A program made the translations under genes and the position numbers. Below the pieces are notes generated by a model that was given only the letters and a program-made list of their open reading frames with translations, was not told where the DNA came from and did not search any database. Positions 8,298 through 16,700 of a stretch of 64,000 nucleotides of DNA are shown here, one piece after another; position 1 is the first letter of the stretch, and each line of letters starts with the position of its first letter. This DNA is from Streptomyces sp. CB00455. GTDB taxonomy: Bacteria; Actinomycetota; Actinomycetes; Streptomycetales; Streptomycetaceae. The stretch is taken from contig NZ_LIVQ01000009.1 in assembly GCF_001905445.1 (NCBI RefSeq), positions 41,511-105,510 on the forward strand, in the 5' to 3' direction.

Positions 8298-8735
8298 TTG
8301 AGAGCAAGGGTGTAGCGATCTGATGCCTGCCCCCCGACCTGGACGCGCCTGTCTATGGGCCCCGGGCGGGAACGTGGCCGCCGAAGCGGGCAGTCGGCTC
8401 TCTGATCTCCCCGTATGTCTCTCTGTCCCCCGGCCCGTTCCTTTGGGGGGTTCCCGGCAGTCTTCGTATGTCCGGGGCGGGACGGGCGGTCAAGGGTGGC
8501 CGAAGGCCATCGCGAAGCGACGCGACCGCAGGGAGCGCCCTTGAGGGCCCGGCCCGACACGGAGAGACGATGAGACTGACGGGAAACCCCCAACCCTTCC
8601 CTGATGCCGAGTGACCGGCTCCCGACCCCCGAAGCCACCGCCGCACCACCCGAAGCCGACCAGCACAGACCCCGCCACCCGAAGCCACCCCGACTGTCCC
8701 TGACCCCGTCCAGCACAGACCCCCGCCCCCGAAGC
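8298..8735 (-). repeat. Dispersed repeat R1, copy B (right edge of island 1)
   Basis: Inverted relative to copy A. Going outward it has the end of one hairpin unit (8298-8330), the GCCCGC-TTCG hairpin, the block CCGGCCCGTTCCTTTGGGG (8437 on), the paired inverted-repeat arms near 8450-8470 and 8580-8595, then a G/C-rich outer tail with repeated CAGCACAGACCCCG. It differs from copies C and D by a 2-nt loss near 8505 that changes every reading frame, which argues against coding. It starts 1 bp after the lectin-like gene. Confidence 0.85.
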
Positions 8736-8806
8736 CTCCACCCTTCGAACGGATCCCCGGGCCACGGCGGTGGTTACTCCCCGCCCCCGTGGGGCGTTGG
8801 TCCGGC

Positions 8807-9049
8807 ATGACCACTCCGGTGGAGACTTTCGTGTCACGGACGGGGCGGTGGCGGCGGCAGTTGCCCTCCGGTTACAAAGAATCGGTTCCGCAGGGGCACC
8901 TTCCGCGGCAGCCTGATCCGCCCATCTACCGTGCGCTGATGGCCCGTTGGGCGGAAGACGGCCGGACCGTGCCGGGGCGGCGGGATCCCGAGTGGTCCCG
9001 GGTCAGCTCCTCGCCGGTCTGGCCCACCGGTCCGCTCTTCGGGAGCTGA
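8807..9049 (+). CDS. Small hypothetical protein, 80 aa
   Basis: Starts ATG 8807 (MTTPVETFVSRTGRWRRQLP). It is basic and tryptophan-rich, with an RQPDPPIYRALMARW core. I do not recognise a family, though the composition and third-position bias look genuinely coding. There is no signal peptide or membrane helix. A hairpin made of CCCCGCCCCCGTGGGG lies just before it. It is the first gene right of island 1 and runs convergently with the acyl-CoA dehydrogenase. Confidence 0.5.
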   Translation: MTTPVETFVSRTGRWRRQLPSGYKESVPQGHLPRQPDPPIYRALMARWAEDGRTVPGRRDPEWSRVSSSPVWPTGPLFGS

Positions 9050-9131
9050 GGTACCGGCCGGCCCAGGCCCTGCCGCGCCTGCGATCCGCCCCAGGCCCTG
9101 GCACGTCTGCAGCCCGGCCCCGGCCCCGGCC

Positions 9132-10304
9132 CTAGCGGGTCTCCGGGCCGGCCAGGTGCCGGGCGATCACCATGCGCTGGATCTGGTTGGTGCCTTCGAC
9201 GATCTGGAGCACCTTGGCCTCCCGCATCAGCCGCTCGACGGGGAAGTCCGCGGTGTAGCCGTAGCCGCCGAGGACCTGGACGGCGTCCGTGGTGACCGCC
9301 ATCGCGGCGTCGGTGCAGAAGAGCTTGGCCATCGCGGCCTGGCGGGCGAACGGCTTGCCGGCGTCGCGCAGCCGGGCCGCCGCGAGGTAGAGCGCGCGGC
9401 CCGCCTCGATCTTGGTGGCCATGTCGGCCAGCATGAAGCGCAGCCCCTGGAAGTCCGCGATCGGGTGTCCGAACTGCTTGCGGTCCCGTGCGTACGACAG
9501 GGCCTCGTCCAGCGCCGCCTGCGCGACGCCGATGGCGCAGGCGGCAATGCCCAGGCGCCCCGCGTCCAGCGCGGCCAGGGCGATGGTGAAGCCCTGCCCC
9601 TCCTCGCCGATGCGGCGCGAGTCGGGGACGCGTACCCCGTCGAAGTGGAGCTGGGCGGTGGGAGAGCCCTTCATGCCCATCTTCTTCTCGGGTACGGCCG
9701 CGCTCAGGCCCTGCGCGTCACCGGGGACCAGGAAGGCCGTGATGCCCTTGGGTCCCTCGGCGCCGGTGCGGGCGAGGACGGTGTAGAAGTCGGCGACTCC
9801 GCCATGGGTGATCCAGGCCTTGGTGCCGGTGATGATCCAGTCTTCGCCGTCGCGCACCGCCTTGGTGGTGAGGGACGCCGCGTCCGAGCCGGCGGCCGGT
9901 TCGGAGAGGCAGTAGGCGCCGAGCAGGCCGCCGCCGAGCATGGCGGGCAGGTGGGCGGACTGCTGCTCCTTGGAGCCGTAGCCGGCCAGGCCGTGACAGG
10001 CCAGGGAGTGCACGCTCACGCCGAGCCCGACGGTCAGACGGGCCGCGGCCAGCTCCTCCAGGACCTGGAGGTATACCTCGTACGGCTGGTCCCCGCCGCC
10101 GAAGGCGCCGTCGTAGGGGAGGCCGAGCAGGCCGGACTCGGACAGGAGCGTGAAGACCTCGCGGGGGAAGCGGCCGGAGTCCTCCTCCTCGGCGGCCCGG
10201 GGGCGGATCTCCCGCTGGGCGATCTCGCGTACGAGGGCGAGGAGGTCCCGGGACTCCTCGGTGGGCAGCTGACGGTCCACCGGCTGCGGGGCGCGGTCTG
10301 TCAT
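9132..10304 (-). CDS. Acyl-CoA dehydrogenase
   Basis: 390 aa, a normal length for the family. It carries the FAD-contacting YCLSEPAAGSDAASL in the middle domain, WITHGG, RIGEEGQGF, and the C-terminal QVLGGYGYTADFPVER followed by IVEGTNQIQR, in which Glu370 is the expected catalytic base. It would oxidise acyl-CoA to 2-enoyl-CoA with electrons passed to ETF. The chain-length preference cannot be told from sequence. ATG 10304 is well placed. A broken TetR-type gene upstream on the same strand probably used to regulate it. Confidence 0.93.
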   Translation of the reverse strand: MTDRAPQPVDRQLPTEESRDLLALVREIAQREIRPRAAEEEDSGRFPREVFTLLSESGLLGLPYDGAFGGGDQPYEVYLQVLEELAAARLTVGLGVSVHSLACHGLAGYGSKEQQSAHLPAMLGGGLLGAYCLSEPAAGSDAASLTTKAVRDGEDWIITGTKAWITHGGVADFYTVLARTGAEGPKGITAFLVPGDAQGLSAAVPEKKMGMKGSPTAQLHFDGVRVPDSRRIGEEGQGFTIALAALDAGRLGIAACAIGVAQAALDEALSYARDRKQFGHPIADFQGLRFMLADMATKIEAGRALYLAAARLRDAGKPFARQAAMAKLFCTDAAMAVTTDAVQVLGGYGYTADFPVERLMREAKVLQIVEGTNQIQRMVIARHLAGPETR

Positions 10305-10551
10305 GGCGGCGCTCTCCTCCCTGTTCGGGCACGGCGGCGGCGCGTGAGGTGTGGGACGCGACGCCGGGTCTCGGTGCTCTCACAGCCGATGGTGCCCTCC
10401 CGGATCGCGGAAGGGCCTCTTCAGTGGCTGCGGCGGGTTGAGTATGCCCGATCAGGGGCTTCCCGTCACCGGTGCAAGATCGCCCGGCGGCCGGTCCCCC
10501 AGTCGGCGGCGGGCGGAGCGGGGCACTTCGGGACGAACTCCTCGATGGCGC

Positions 10552-10952
10552 TCAGGGTCGCGCGCAGCCGGCGTACGGGCAGGGCCCCAGCTCGCTGCGG
10601 CCGGGCCGGCCGGTGGGGTCCGCGGCGCCCTGGTGGTGCTCGGCGTAGTGGAGGTAGCCGTCGATGGTGCGCCGGACCCGTTGGGTGGCGGGAGCCCGAC
10701 TTCCTCGCCGGCGCGGGCGACGAGCCCGGCGACCGAGGGCGACCGAGTCCTCGACGGTGGCGGCGCGGTAGCCGCGCTTGCTCGTGACGTGGGAGGAGTT
10801 CAGCCCCTTGGCGACGCCCGCGTGCTGGGCGATGCCGTCCATGGAGAGCGCGCCGTACGAGAGCCGGCGGACAACTGGCGCCCGCTCGCCATGAGTTCGG
10901 CCCTGCGGACCTGCGGTCGCTCGGTCGCACCGCGTTGTTCACCATCGTTCAC
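10552..10952 (-). pseudogene. Broken TetR-family regulator
   Basis: Two minus-strand frames together give a TetR head. From GTG 10952 one frame reads VRRAELMASGRQLSAGS; the next frame, from 10842, reads MDGIAQHAGVAKGL...TSKRGY, the recognition helix region, and then TIDGYLHYAEHHQ. The YYY/F core expected after AKGL is replaced by NSSHV. At least one frameshift and several substitutions remove function. No full-length frame exists. It lies directly upstream of the acyl-CoA dehydrogenase, a common place for a fatty-acid TetR repressor. Confidence 0.7.
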
Positions 10953-11178
10953 ATGCGGTCCCGGCTTCGCACTGTCGCAGGAGAGGATGCCGGCAGTACG
11001 GCAGACCTGCGTGCCGCGATCTCCTCGCACAGCGGGTACGCGGCGCCCCTCGCGGCGGGCGCGCGGGACGCGGCGGGGCGGGCGCCGAGCCGGGGATGGG
11101 GTGCGGGCGCGCGGGGCGCGGCGCGGCGGGCAAGCGCGGCACCGCGGGCACGAGCCGGGGACGGGGGTACGAGGGCGC

Positions 11179-11331
11179 TTACAGCCAGCCGATCTGCGTG
11201 ACGAGCATGGCGACCACGACCACGAGCGTCCAGCCGAGCACGTGCTCCAGCCAGGAGGTATCGTCCCCGGGGCCCCCGGTGCGGACGAGGTTTCGGGCAG
11301 GGGCGGCGGCGGAGGCGCTGGCGGCAGTCAT
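11179..11331 (-). CDS. Small single-span membrane protein, 50 aa
   Basis: Reading from ATG 11331: about 28 polar residues, including NLVRTGGPGDDTSWLEH, then one membrane helix (VLGWTLVVVVAMLVTQI). A GTG at 11382 would add 17 residues. I recall similar small proteins next to SPW-repeat genes in Streptomyces. Function unknown. It lies downstream of the SPW gene with a strong terminator in between, so it probably has its own promoter. Confidence 0.6.
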   Translation of the reverse strand: MTAASASAAAPARNLVRTGGPGDDTSWLEHVLGWTLVVVVAMLVTQIGWL

Positions 11332-11394
11332 GGTGTCCAATGTGCCAGCGTTCGCGCCGTTTGGGAGGGAGATGCTCGTCACGGTGGCGCGCCT

Positions 11395-11452
11395 CGCGCC
11401 GCCGGACCCCGGCCGCTGGTGTGCTCCAGCGGGGCCGGGGTCCGGCGGCGCG
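11395..11452 (-). terminator. Strong terminator after the SPW gene
   Basis: 20-bp stem: CGCGCCGCCGGACCCCGGCC against its complement at 11433-11452, with a smaller GCTGG/CCAGC hairpin inside the loop. It lies between the SPW gene stop (11470) and the small membrane protein start. Confidence 0.8.
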
Positions 11453-11469
11453 ATCCTCCCGGAATGCGG

Positions 11470-11931
11470 TCAGATGCGGGAGGCGCGCATACGGGAGTCG
11501 CGGGCGGGGTTCTTGGTGGAGCGGTTGGCCATGGCAGCCATCGCAAGGCCGAGGCACAGGGCCATGGCGCCGGTGATCACGTTGTTGACCACCGTGCGGG
11601 TCGTGTCCATCTCGCCGGCGATGACCCACGGGGCGACGATCGTCCACGCGCCGAGGACGACCGCGGTCCACGCCATGGCGTGGGTGCGCTCATAGGCCGA
11701 GCCGAGGCCGCCCATGCACAGGCAGAAGGCCAGGCCGGTGATCAGGTTGTTGACGGCCAGCGGGGTCAGGACGCTGAATCCCGCGATCCACGGCGAGGCC
11801 GCGAGGTACAGGCCCGTGATCAGGGCCAGTGCCTCCACGGCCTGTGCGGCGGGAGTGCTGGTCACCCGCTCGAACCGGGTGCGCATCTCTGCGAGGTCGG
11901 GGTGGGTCTCGATGCTGGAATGGGTGGTCAT
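11470..11931 (-). CDS. SPW-repeat membrane protein
   Basis: 153 aa with four predicted membrane helices in two related halves. Each half carries the name-giving motif: ASPWIAGF near residue 45 and APWVIAG near 103. The N terminus (HPDLAEMRTRFERVTSTP) is soluble. The family is widespread in actinobacteria, often with stress or vancomycin-response genes, but its role is not established. ATG 11931 is the first in-frame start. Confidence 0.85.
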   Translation of the reverse strand: MTTHSSIETHPDLAEMRTRFERVTSTPAAQAVEALALITGLYLAASPWIAGFSVLTPLAVNNLITGLAFCLCMGGLGSAYERTHAMAWTAVVLGAWTIVAPWVIAGEMDTTRTVVNNVITGAMALCLGLAMAAMANRSTKNPARDSRMRASRI

Positions 11932-12028
11932 CTCTGGCCGCCTCCCTTGGAGAAGCCTTTATGTGCCATTTACCCCATTATGTTCCGCCTATCCGACCAG
12001 CCGGGTCAAAAGGTGGATTTTCTGGATC

Positions 12029-13390
12029 TCACAGGACTCCGACGGACCGCAGGGCCGCCACCTGACCCCGGCTGGGACGGGAGGGGACGTAGAGGTAGCA
12101 GACGCCCCCCGTACCCGGGACGACCTTGCCGGCCGCGTTGTGGCGCTTGGTGCGCAGCCAGATGTCTTCCCACTGCCGGCGGTCGTATACGCGGCGCACG
12201 GCGGAGTCGTCCGGAGAGTTGGGGTCGTTGGCGATGACGTCCCCGGAGGCCGTGAAACCGATGACCGTCATCAGGTGGCCCGCGGTGCCGTAGCCGGCGC
12301 CGGTGAGTTCCTCGGCGCGGAAGGACTGGGAGGTGATGGCGGGAATGCCGGCCCGGACCAGGGTCTCCAGGTCGGAGAGGGAGGCCAGGCGGGTGACGAC
12401 GGCGGCGAGCTCGGGATAGGTGGCGGCGTAGGCGGCGTTGAAGGGCCAGTTGCCGCATCCCTTGTAGGCGGCGTCGTAGGTGGAGCGGGCGGCGTGGCAC
12501 ACCTGGGGGTCGGAGTACTCCGGATTGACCCAGGCCAGGGCCTCGTCGCCGGCCCGGCGGCCCCAGTACTCGATGACCATCTGCGAGGAGGTGGGGCTGC
12601 ACCACGCCTCGCCGCCGTTGTCGTACTCGGGGTAGCGGCCGACGTGGACTTCCTGCGAGTACCTCGGCACCTTCAGCTCGTGGGCCCGGCCCGAGGGCCG
12701 GGAGGCGGGGACGGTGAACCGGTCCGGGACGTCGGAGGCCATGGCGCCGGCGAGCCGGACGGTGGGACCGCCGTCGGCGCCGGGCTTGCGGTGCAGGGTC
12801 AGGCGCAGCTGCCAGTCGGTGATGCGCAGGCCGCTCGCGGGGGCGTCGACGGCGAGGGTGTCGGTCCAGACGGTGGACCGGCCGTCGCTCTGGCCGTCCA
12901 CGGAGGTGCGGCGGATGTCGCCGTCCCCGGAGGCCCAGCGGCCCATGACGTACCAGGGGGTGGCGGCGCCGTCGCCGTAGGTGCCGCGCAGTTCGATCTG
13001 GATCCAGGTACCGGCGGGGGTGCGGGCGTTCCAGGAGGCGACGGCCTCGGTGGCGGGCACGCTGGAGCGGTGCACGGGGGAGGTCCAGGTGGCGTACTCC
13101 CAGGTGCTCTTCCTGCCGGTGTGCGGGTCGGCGTACTCGGTGCGGCCGGCCGGGGTCCCGATCCGCAAGCCCGGGCGGGCCCCGCCCACCGCGGTGGTTC
13201 CCTGGTGGGAGCCGGCCCGCCAGTCCTCGTACGAGAACCAGAAGCGGTTGTCGACGGTCCGCCCGGGGCCCCTGGGCCGGGACGGGGCCGAGGCCGCGGC
13301 GTCGGCGGCGCAGACGCCGGCGGCGCCGGCCGCGGTGGCGACCGCGAGTGCGGCGACGAGGACGGCCCTGCGCGGTGTGGGTGCGGTCAT
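12029..13390 (-). CDS. Secreted C39-like cysteine peptidase
   Basis: 453 aa from ATG 13390; the open frame continues upstream with no plausible start. Residues 1-33 are a signal peptide (AVLVAALAVATAAGAAG...). An N-terminal region of about 190 residues with beta-rich sequence (WYVMGRW..., LRITDWQLRLTL) precedes the peptidase_C39_2-type domain. Cys264 in EAWCSPTSSQMV, His372 in TAGHLMTVIGF and the Asn in NDPNSP form the expected triad. It is likely exported and acts on extracellular peptides or cell-wall proteins. It is divergent from the kinase gene at 13515, 124 bp apart. Confidence 0.85.
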   Translation of the reverse strand: MTAPTPRRAVLVAALAVATAAGAAGVCAADAAASAPSRPRGPGRTVDNRFWFSYEDWRAGSHQGTTAVGGARPGLRIGTPAGRTEYADPHTGRKSTWEYATWTSPVHRSSVPATEAVASWNARTPAGTWIQIELRGTYGDGAATPWYVMGRWASGDGDIRRTSVDGQSDGRSTVWTDTLAVDAPASGLRITDWQLRLTLHRKPGADGGPTVRLAGAMASDVPDRFTVPASRPSGRAHELKVPRYSQEVHVGRYPEYDNGGEAWCSPTSSQMVIEYWGRRAGDEALAWVNPEYSDPQVCHAARSTYDAAYKGCGNWPFNAAYAATYPELAAVVTRLASLSDLETLVRAGIPAITSQSFRAEELTGAGYGTAGHLMTVIGFTASGDVIANDPNSPDDSAVRRVYDRRQWEDIWLRTKRHNAAGKVVPGTGGVCYLYVPSRPSRGQVAALRSVGVL

Positions 13391-13514
13391 CGCGGTTTCC
13401 CCCAGGGTGGGTGGGTGCTTCGACGGGCTCACCCTTCCATTTCCCGGCGGCCCGGGGGCGAAGCCGGGGGCCCGTGTCGGGGGTGACGACCGGTCCGGTC
13501 GTAGGGTGACGGGT

Positions 13515-14270
13515 GTGGAGCCACACCAGTCACTTGCGTCACTCGCCCGGGAACTCGCCGCGCTGCCGCCCTCGCTCGGCCCGGTGCGGCTGATCGGGAT
13601 CGACGGCCATGCCGGCTCCGGGAAGAGCACCTTCGCCGGGCGGCTCGCCGAGGCGCTGGGGGAGGTCATCGCGCGGGGTCCCGGCGGGGCGCCGGAGCCT
13701 GCGGGACCGCTGGCCCCGGCCCGGGCGGCGGGATCCGGCCCATCGGCCGGTCCGGCCCGGCCGGCGGGGCGCCCCGCCCTCCCCGTACCGGTGCTGCACC
13801 TGGACGACATCGCAACCCACCAGGAGCTCTTCGGCTGGCAGGAGCGGCTGCGCACGCAGGTCCTGGAGCCGCTGGCCGCCGGCCGCCCCGCGCACTGGGC
13901 CCCGTACGACTGGGTGGAGCGCCGCTTCGGACCGGACCGGGTGCTGGACCCGGCGCCGGTGCTCCTCGTCGAAGGGGTGGGAGCCGGACGCCGGGCGCTG
14001 CGCCCGCACCTGGCGCGGCTGCTGTGGATGGAGACGCCCCGCGAGGAGTCCTGGGGGCGCGGGCGAAACCGGGACGGGCGTGAACTTTCCGACTTCTGGG
14101 ACGGATGGGAGTGCGCGGAGCGCGCGCACTTCTCGGACGACCCTTCGCGCCCCTTCGCCGACACCCTGGTGCATGAGAGCAGTACGGGATACGAGTGGTC
14201 TTCCGGGGCGGGTGCGACCGCACGGACGGCCGCTTCCGTCACCGAGGGTCACGGACTCCCCCGGGCCTGA
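13515..14270 (+). CDS. Uridine-kinase-like P-loop ATPase
   Basis: 251 aa from GTG 13515. The P-loop GHAGSGKST lies at residues 31-39 after the strand VRLIGID. Later comes HLDDIATHQELFGW, the kinase Asp-rich motif, and VLLVEGVGAG, a Walker B-like strand. The order matches the uridine kinase / phosphoribulokinase group. An Ala/Gly/Pro-rich insert of about 35 residues follows the first helix. The substrate is not defined. GTG 13513 in another frame was rejected because it does not lead into the P-loop. Confidence 0.8.
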   Translation: MEPHQSLASLARELAALPPSLGPVRLIGIDGHAGSGKSTFAGRLAEALGEVIARGPGGAPEPAGPLAPARAAGSGPSAGPARPAGRPALPVPVLHLDDIATHQELFGWQERLRTQVLEPLAAGRPAHWAPYDWVERRFGPDRVLDPAPVLLVEGVGAGRRALRPHLARLLWMETPREESWGRGRNRDGRELSDFWDGWECAERAHFSDDPSRPFADTLVHESSTGYEWSSGAGATARTAASVTEGHGLPRA

Positions 14271-14375
14271 GGGAGGCTGGAAACCTCCCCCCGAGGCTGC
14301 CCTGCGACCCGCTTGACCGGACGGCCGCGACAGCCTTACGTTCTGGATGCGGGGCCGTTACCGGCCGCCGCGGAG

Positions 14376-14415
14376 ACGAAGCCCCCGATTGTTCCCCCGT
14401 GATCGGGGGCTTCGT
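14376..14415 (+). terminator. Perfect 14-bp hairpin terminator
   Basis: ACGAAGCCCCCGAT, a 12-nt loop, then the exact complement ATCGGGGGCTTCGT. It lies 105 bp after the kinase stop and upstream of the AAA gene. There is no T tract, as usual in Streptomyces. Confidence 0.85.
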
Positions 14416-14660
14416 TCTGCCCCCGCGGCCGCCTCCACGGCGCCGCAGCACGCCCCGGCCCGGCCCCCTCACTTCACCCAGCGTCACCGGCGGCGCCGGG
14501 GGCGCACCCCCGAACCGGGCCGGTCGCGCCCTACGTAAGGTGCGAAAGCGCAGGTACGATGCAGCCCTGATTTCAGCGACGCCAGTCGGGGCACCGGGCA
14601 ACTCGCGTGATCGAAGCGGGGGTTGCCGCGCACCACGGGGGCAGGCTTGTGGGGGACGTG

Positions 14661-16571
14661 ATGGATTTCGGCACGCCGGGCAGCAGCCACGCCCCGGCCG
14701 AACTCGCCTGGCTGCGCGGGGTCGACGCCTGCACCATGGGCGCCTATCCGCAGGCCGAGGAGGAGTTCCGGGCGGCCGTGCGGCTCGATCCCGCGATGGC
14801 CGACGCCTGGCTGGGCCTGCACGCGCTGCGTGTCGACACCACCAACGCGTTATTGCGCATGTACGCGCACCGGGACCGCTTCGGCGAACAGCGGGCACGC
14901 CACCGGCGGACGCTGAACTCCTGGTACTGGCTGGGCTGGTGGGTACAGCCGGTCCTGGAGAGCGGACGGGACCTGCTGCTGGCCCACGCCTCGCACTGGC
15001 TGGACGGTCGCCACGTCCCCGAGCTGGACCAGGCCCTGGCCGCCCTGCCGCCGGTCGACACCGACCCCCAGGTGCGTTTCCTGCACGCCTGCCGGGCCTA
15101 CCTGGTCAAGGACTGGGAGCAGTTGGTGCGGCACACCGAACCGCTGGTGGACGATCCGCTGCTGGGCATCGAGGCGGGCCTCTTCGGCGGGATGGCCCGG
15201 GTCCGCCTGGAGATGTACGGGCAGGCCGAACCACTGCTGTCGGCGGCGCTGATGCGGTGTCGCAGCGAACAGCCGCAGCGCAAGGAGCTGCGCTACTGGC
15301 TGGCGCGGGCCCACGAGGGGACCGGACGCAGCGCGGCGGCGCTGCCGCTGTACCGGGCCGTGCACCGGGTGGACCCCTCCTTCATGGACACGGCGGCCCG
15401 GCTGACGGCCATCGCCGACGGGGACGACGCCGACGGCATGGCCGCCCTGGCGAGCTACTCCGGCTTCGGCGGTTACGGCGGCCACGGACCCTCCCCGGCC
15501 GGCGGGGACTTCGCGGCGGTGGCGCTGGGCGGCGGGCCCGTCCAGGACATCGCGGCCGACGGCCAGGTGGAGCCCGACCCGCCGGCCGCGCCGCCACCCC
15601 CGGCCGGCCGGGTGGAGGGTGTGCGGCGCAAGGTGTCCGTCCCGCCGCAGAGCGCGCCCGAGGGGCTGCCGGCCGGACCGGCCGATCCGCAGGCGCTCGC
15701 CGAGGCGCTGGCGGAGCTGGAGCGGATGGTGGGACTGGAGCCCGTCAAGCGCCAGGTGAAAGCGCTCTCGGCGCAGCTCCACATGGCGCGGCTGCGGGCG
15801 ACGCAGGGGTTGCCGGTGCAGCCGCCGAAGCGGCACTTCGTGTTCTCGGGACCCTCCGGCACGGGCAAGACGACGGTGGCGCGGATCCTGGGCCGGGTTT
15901 TCTACGCGCTGGGCCTGCTGGGCGGCGACCACCTGGTGGAGGCGCAGCGGGCCGACCTGGTGGGCGAGTTCCTGGGGCAGACCGCGGTGAAGGCGAACGA
16001 GCTGATCGACTCGGCGATCGGCGGGGTGCTGTTCGTCGACGAGGCGTACAGCCTGTCCAATTCGGGCTACAGCAAGGGCGACGCGTACGGGGACGAGGCA
16101 CTGCAGGTGCTGCTGAAGCGGGCCGAGGACAACCGGGACCATCTGGTGGTGATCCTGGCGGGCTATCCGGCCGGGATGGACCGGCTGCTGGCGGCCAATC
16201 CGGGGCTGTCCTCGCGGTTCACCACCCGGGTCGACTTCCCGAGCTACCGGCCGCCGGAACTGACCGCGATCGGCGGGGTGCTGGCGGACGCGAACGGGGA
16301 CCGCTGGGACGAGGAGGCCCTGGAGGAGCTGCGCAGCATCAGCGGGCACGTGGTGGAGCAGGGCTGGATCGACGAGCTGGGCAACGGCCGCTTCCTGCGC
16401 ACCCTGTACGAGAAGAGCTGCGCCTACCGGGACCTGCGGCTGGCGGGCTTCGCGGGCGAGCCGTCGCGCGACGACCTGGCGACGCTGCGGCTGCCGGACC
16501 TGATGCAGGCCTACGGGGAGGTCCTGTCGGGGCGGGGGCCGCAGGAACGGCCGGAACCGCCGCCGCTGTAG
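14661..16571 (+). CDS. EccA-like AAA ATPase with TPR head (CbxX/CfqX family)
   Basis: 636 aa from ATG 14661, with GGGGGA upstream. The first 260 residues are helical TPR-like repeats (AYPQAEEEFRAAVRLDP, RTLNSWYWLGWW). A Gly/Pro-rich linker follows. Residues from about 350 form a CbxX/CfqX AAA domain: Walker A GPSGTGKTT near 398, Walker B LFVDEAYSL near 456 and the arginine-bearing SSRF near 515. This is the layout of EccA from type VII secretion. No other ESX gene (eccB-E, esxA/B) is present, so it is an orphan of that type. It might act on another complex. Confidence 0.88.
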   Translation: MDFGTPGSSHAPAELAWLRGVDACTMGAYPQAEEEFRAAVRLDPAMADAWLGLHALRVDTTNALLRMYAHRDRFGEQRARHRRTLNSWYWLGWWVQPVLESGRDLLLAHASHWLDGRHVPELDQALAALPPVDTDPQVRFLHACRAYLVKDWEQLVRHTEPLVDDPLLGIEAGLFGGMARVRLEMYGQAEPLLSAALMRCRSEQPQRKELRYWLARAHEGTGRSAAALPLYRAVHRVDPSFMDTAARLTAIADGDDADGMAALASYSGFGGYGGHGPSPAGGDFAAVALGGGPVQDIAADGQVEPDPPAAPPPPAGRVEGVRRKVSVPPQSAPEGLPAGPADPQALAEALAELERMVGLEPVKRQVKALSAQLHMARLRATQGLPVQPPKRHFVFSGPSGTGKTTVARILGRVFYALGLLGGDHLVEAQRADLVGEFLGQTAVKANELIDSAIGGVLFVDEAYSLSNSGYSKGDAYGDEALQVLLKRAEDNRDHLVVILAGYPAGMDRLLAANPGLSSRFTTRVDFPSYRPPELTAIGGVLADANGDRWDEEALEELRSISGHVVEQGWIDELGNGRFLRTLYEKSCAYRDLRLAGFAGEPSRDDLATLRLPDLMQAYGEVLSGRGPQERPEPPPL

Positions 16572-16700
16572 CGGCCGGCGGCCGTGCGGTGGCCGGGGCG
16601 GGACCCGCGGCCACCGCCCCGCCGGCCCCGCCGGATGCGGCGCTCGCCGGGGGCCGGAACGGCTCCGGGCGCGCTCCGGCCCCGCCGGACGGCGGACCCG

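Noticed and set aside
8468..8620. Short frame MSGAGRAVKGG... inside repeat R1
   Set aside because: The frame is broken by a 2-nt difference between copies B and C/D, so the conserved feature is the DNA rather than a peptide.
8774..8804. Second CRISPR-repeat-like hairpin (CTCCCCGCCCCCGTGGGG followed by GGTCC)
   Set aside because: The right half lacks the GATG of I-E repeats, the spacing is wrong, and no leader or partner repeat is near. It is more likely a plain hairpin.
12029..14242. 737-aa reading of the C39 peptidase frame
   Set aside because: The part upstream of 13390 is the antisense shadow of the P-loop kinase gene. The signal peptide begins at 13390.
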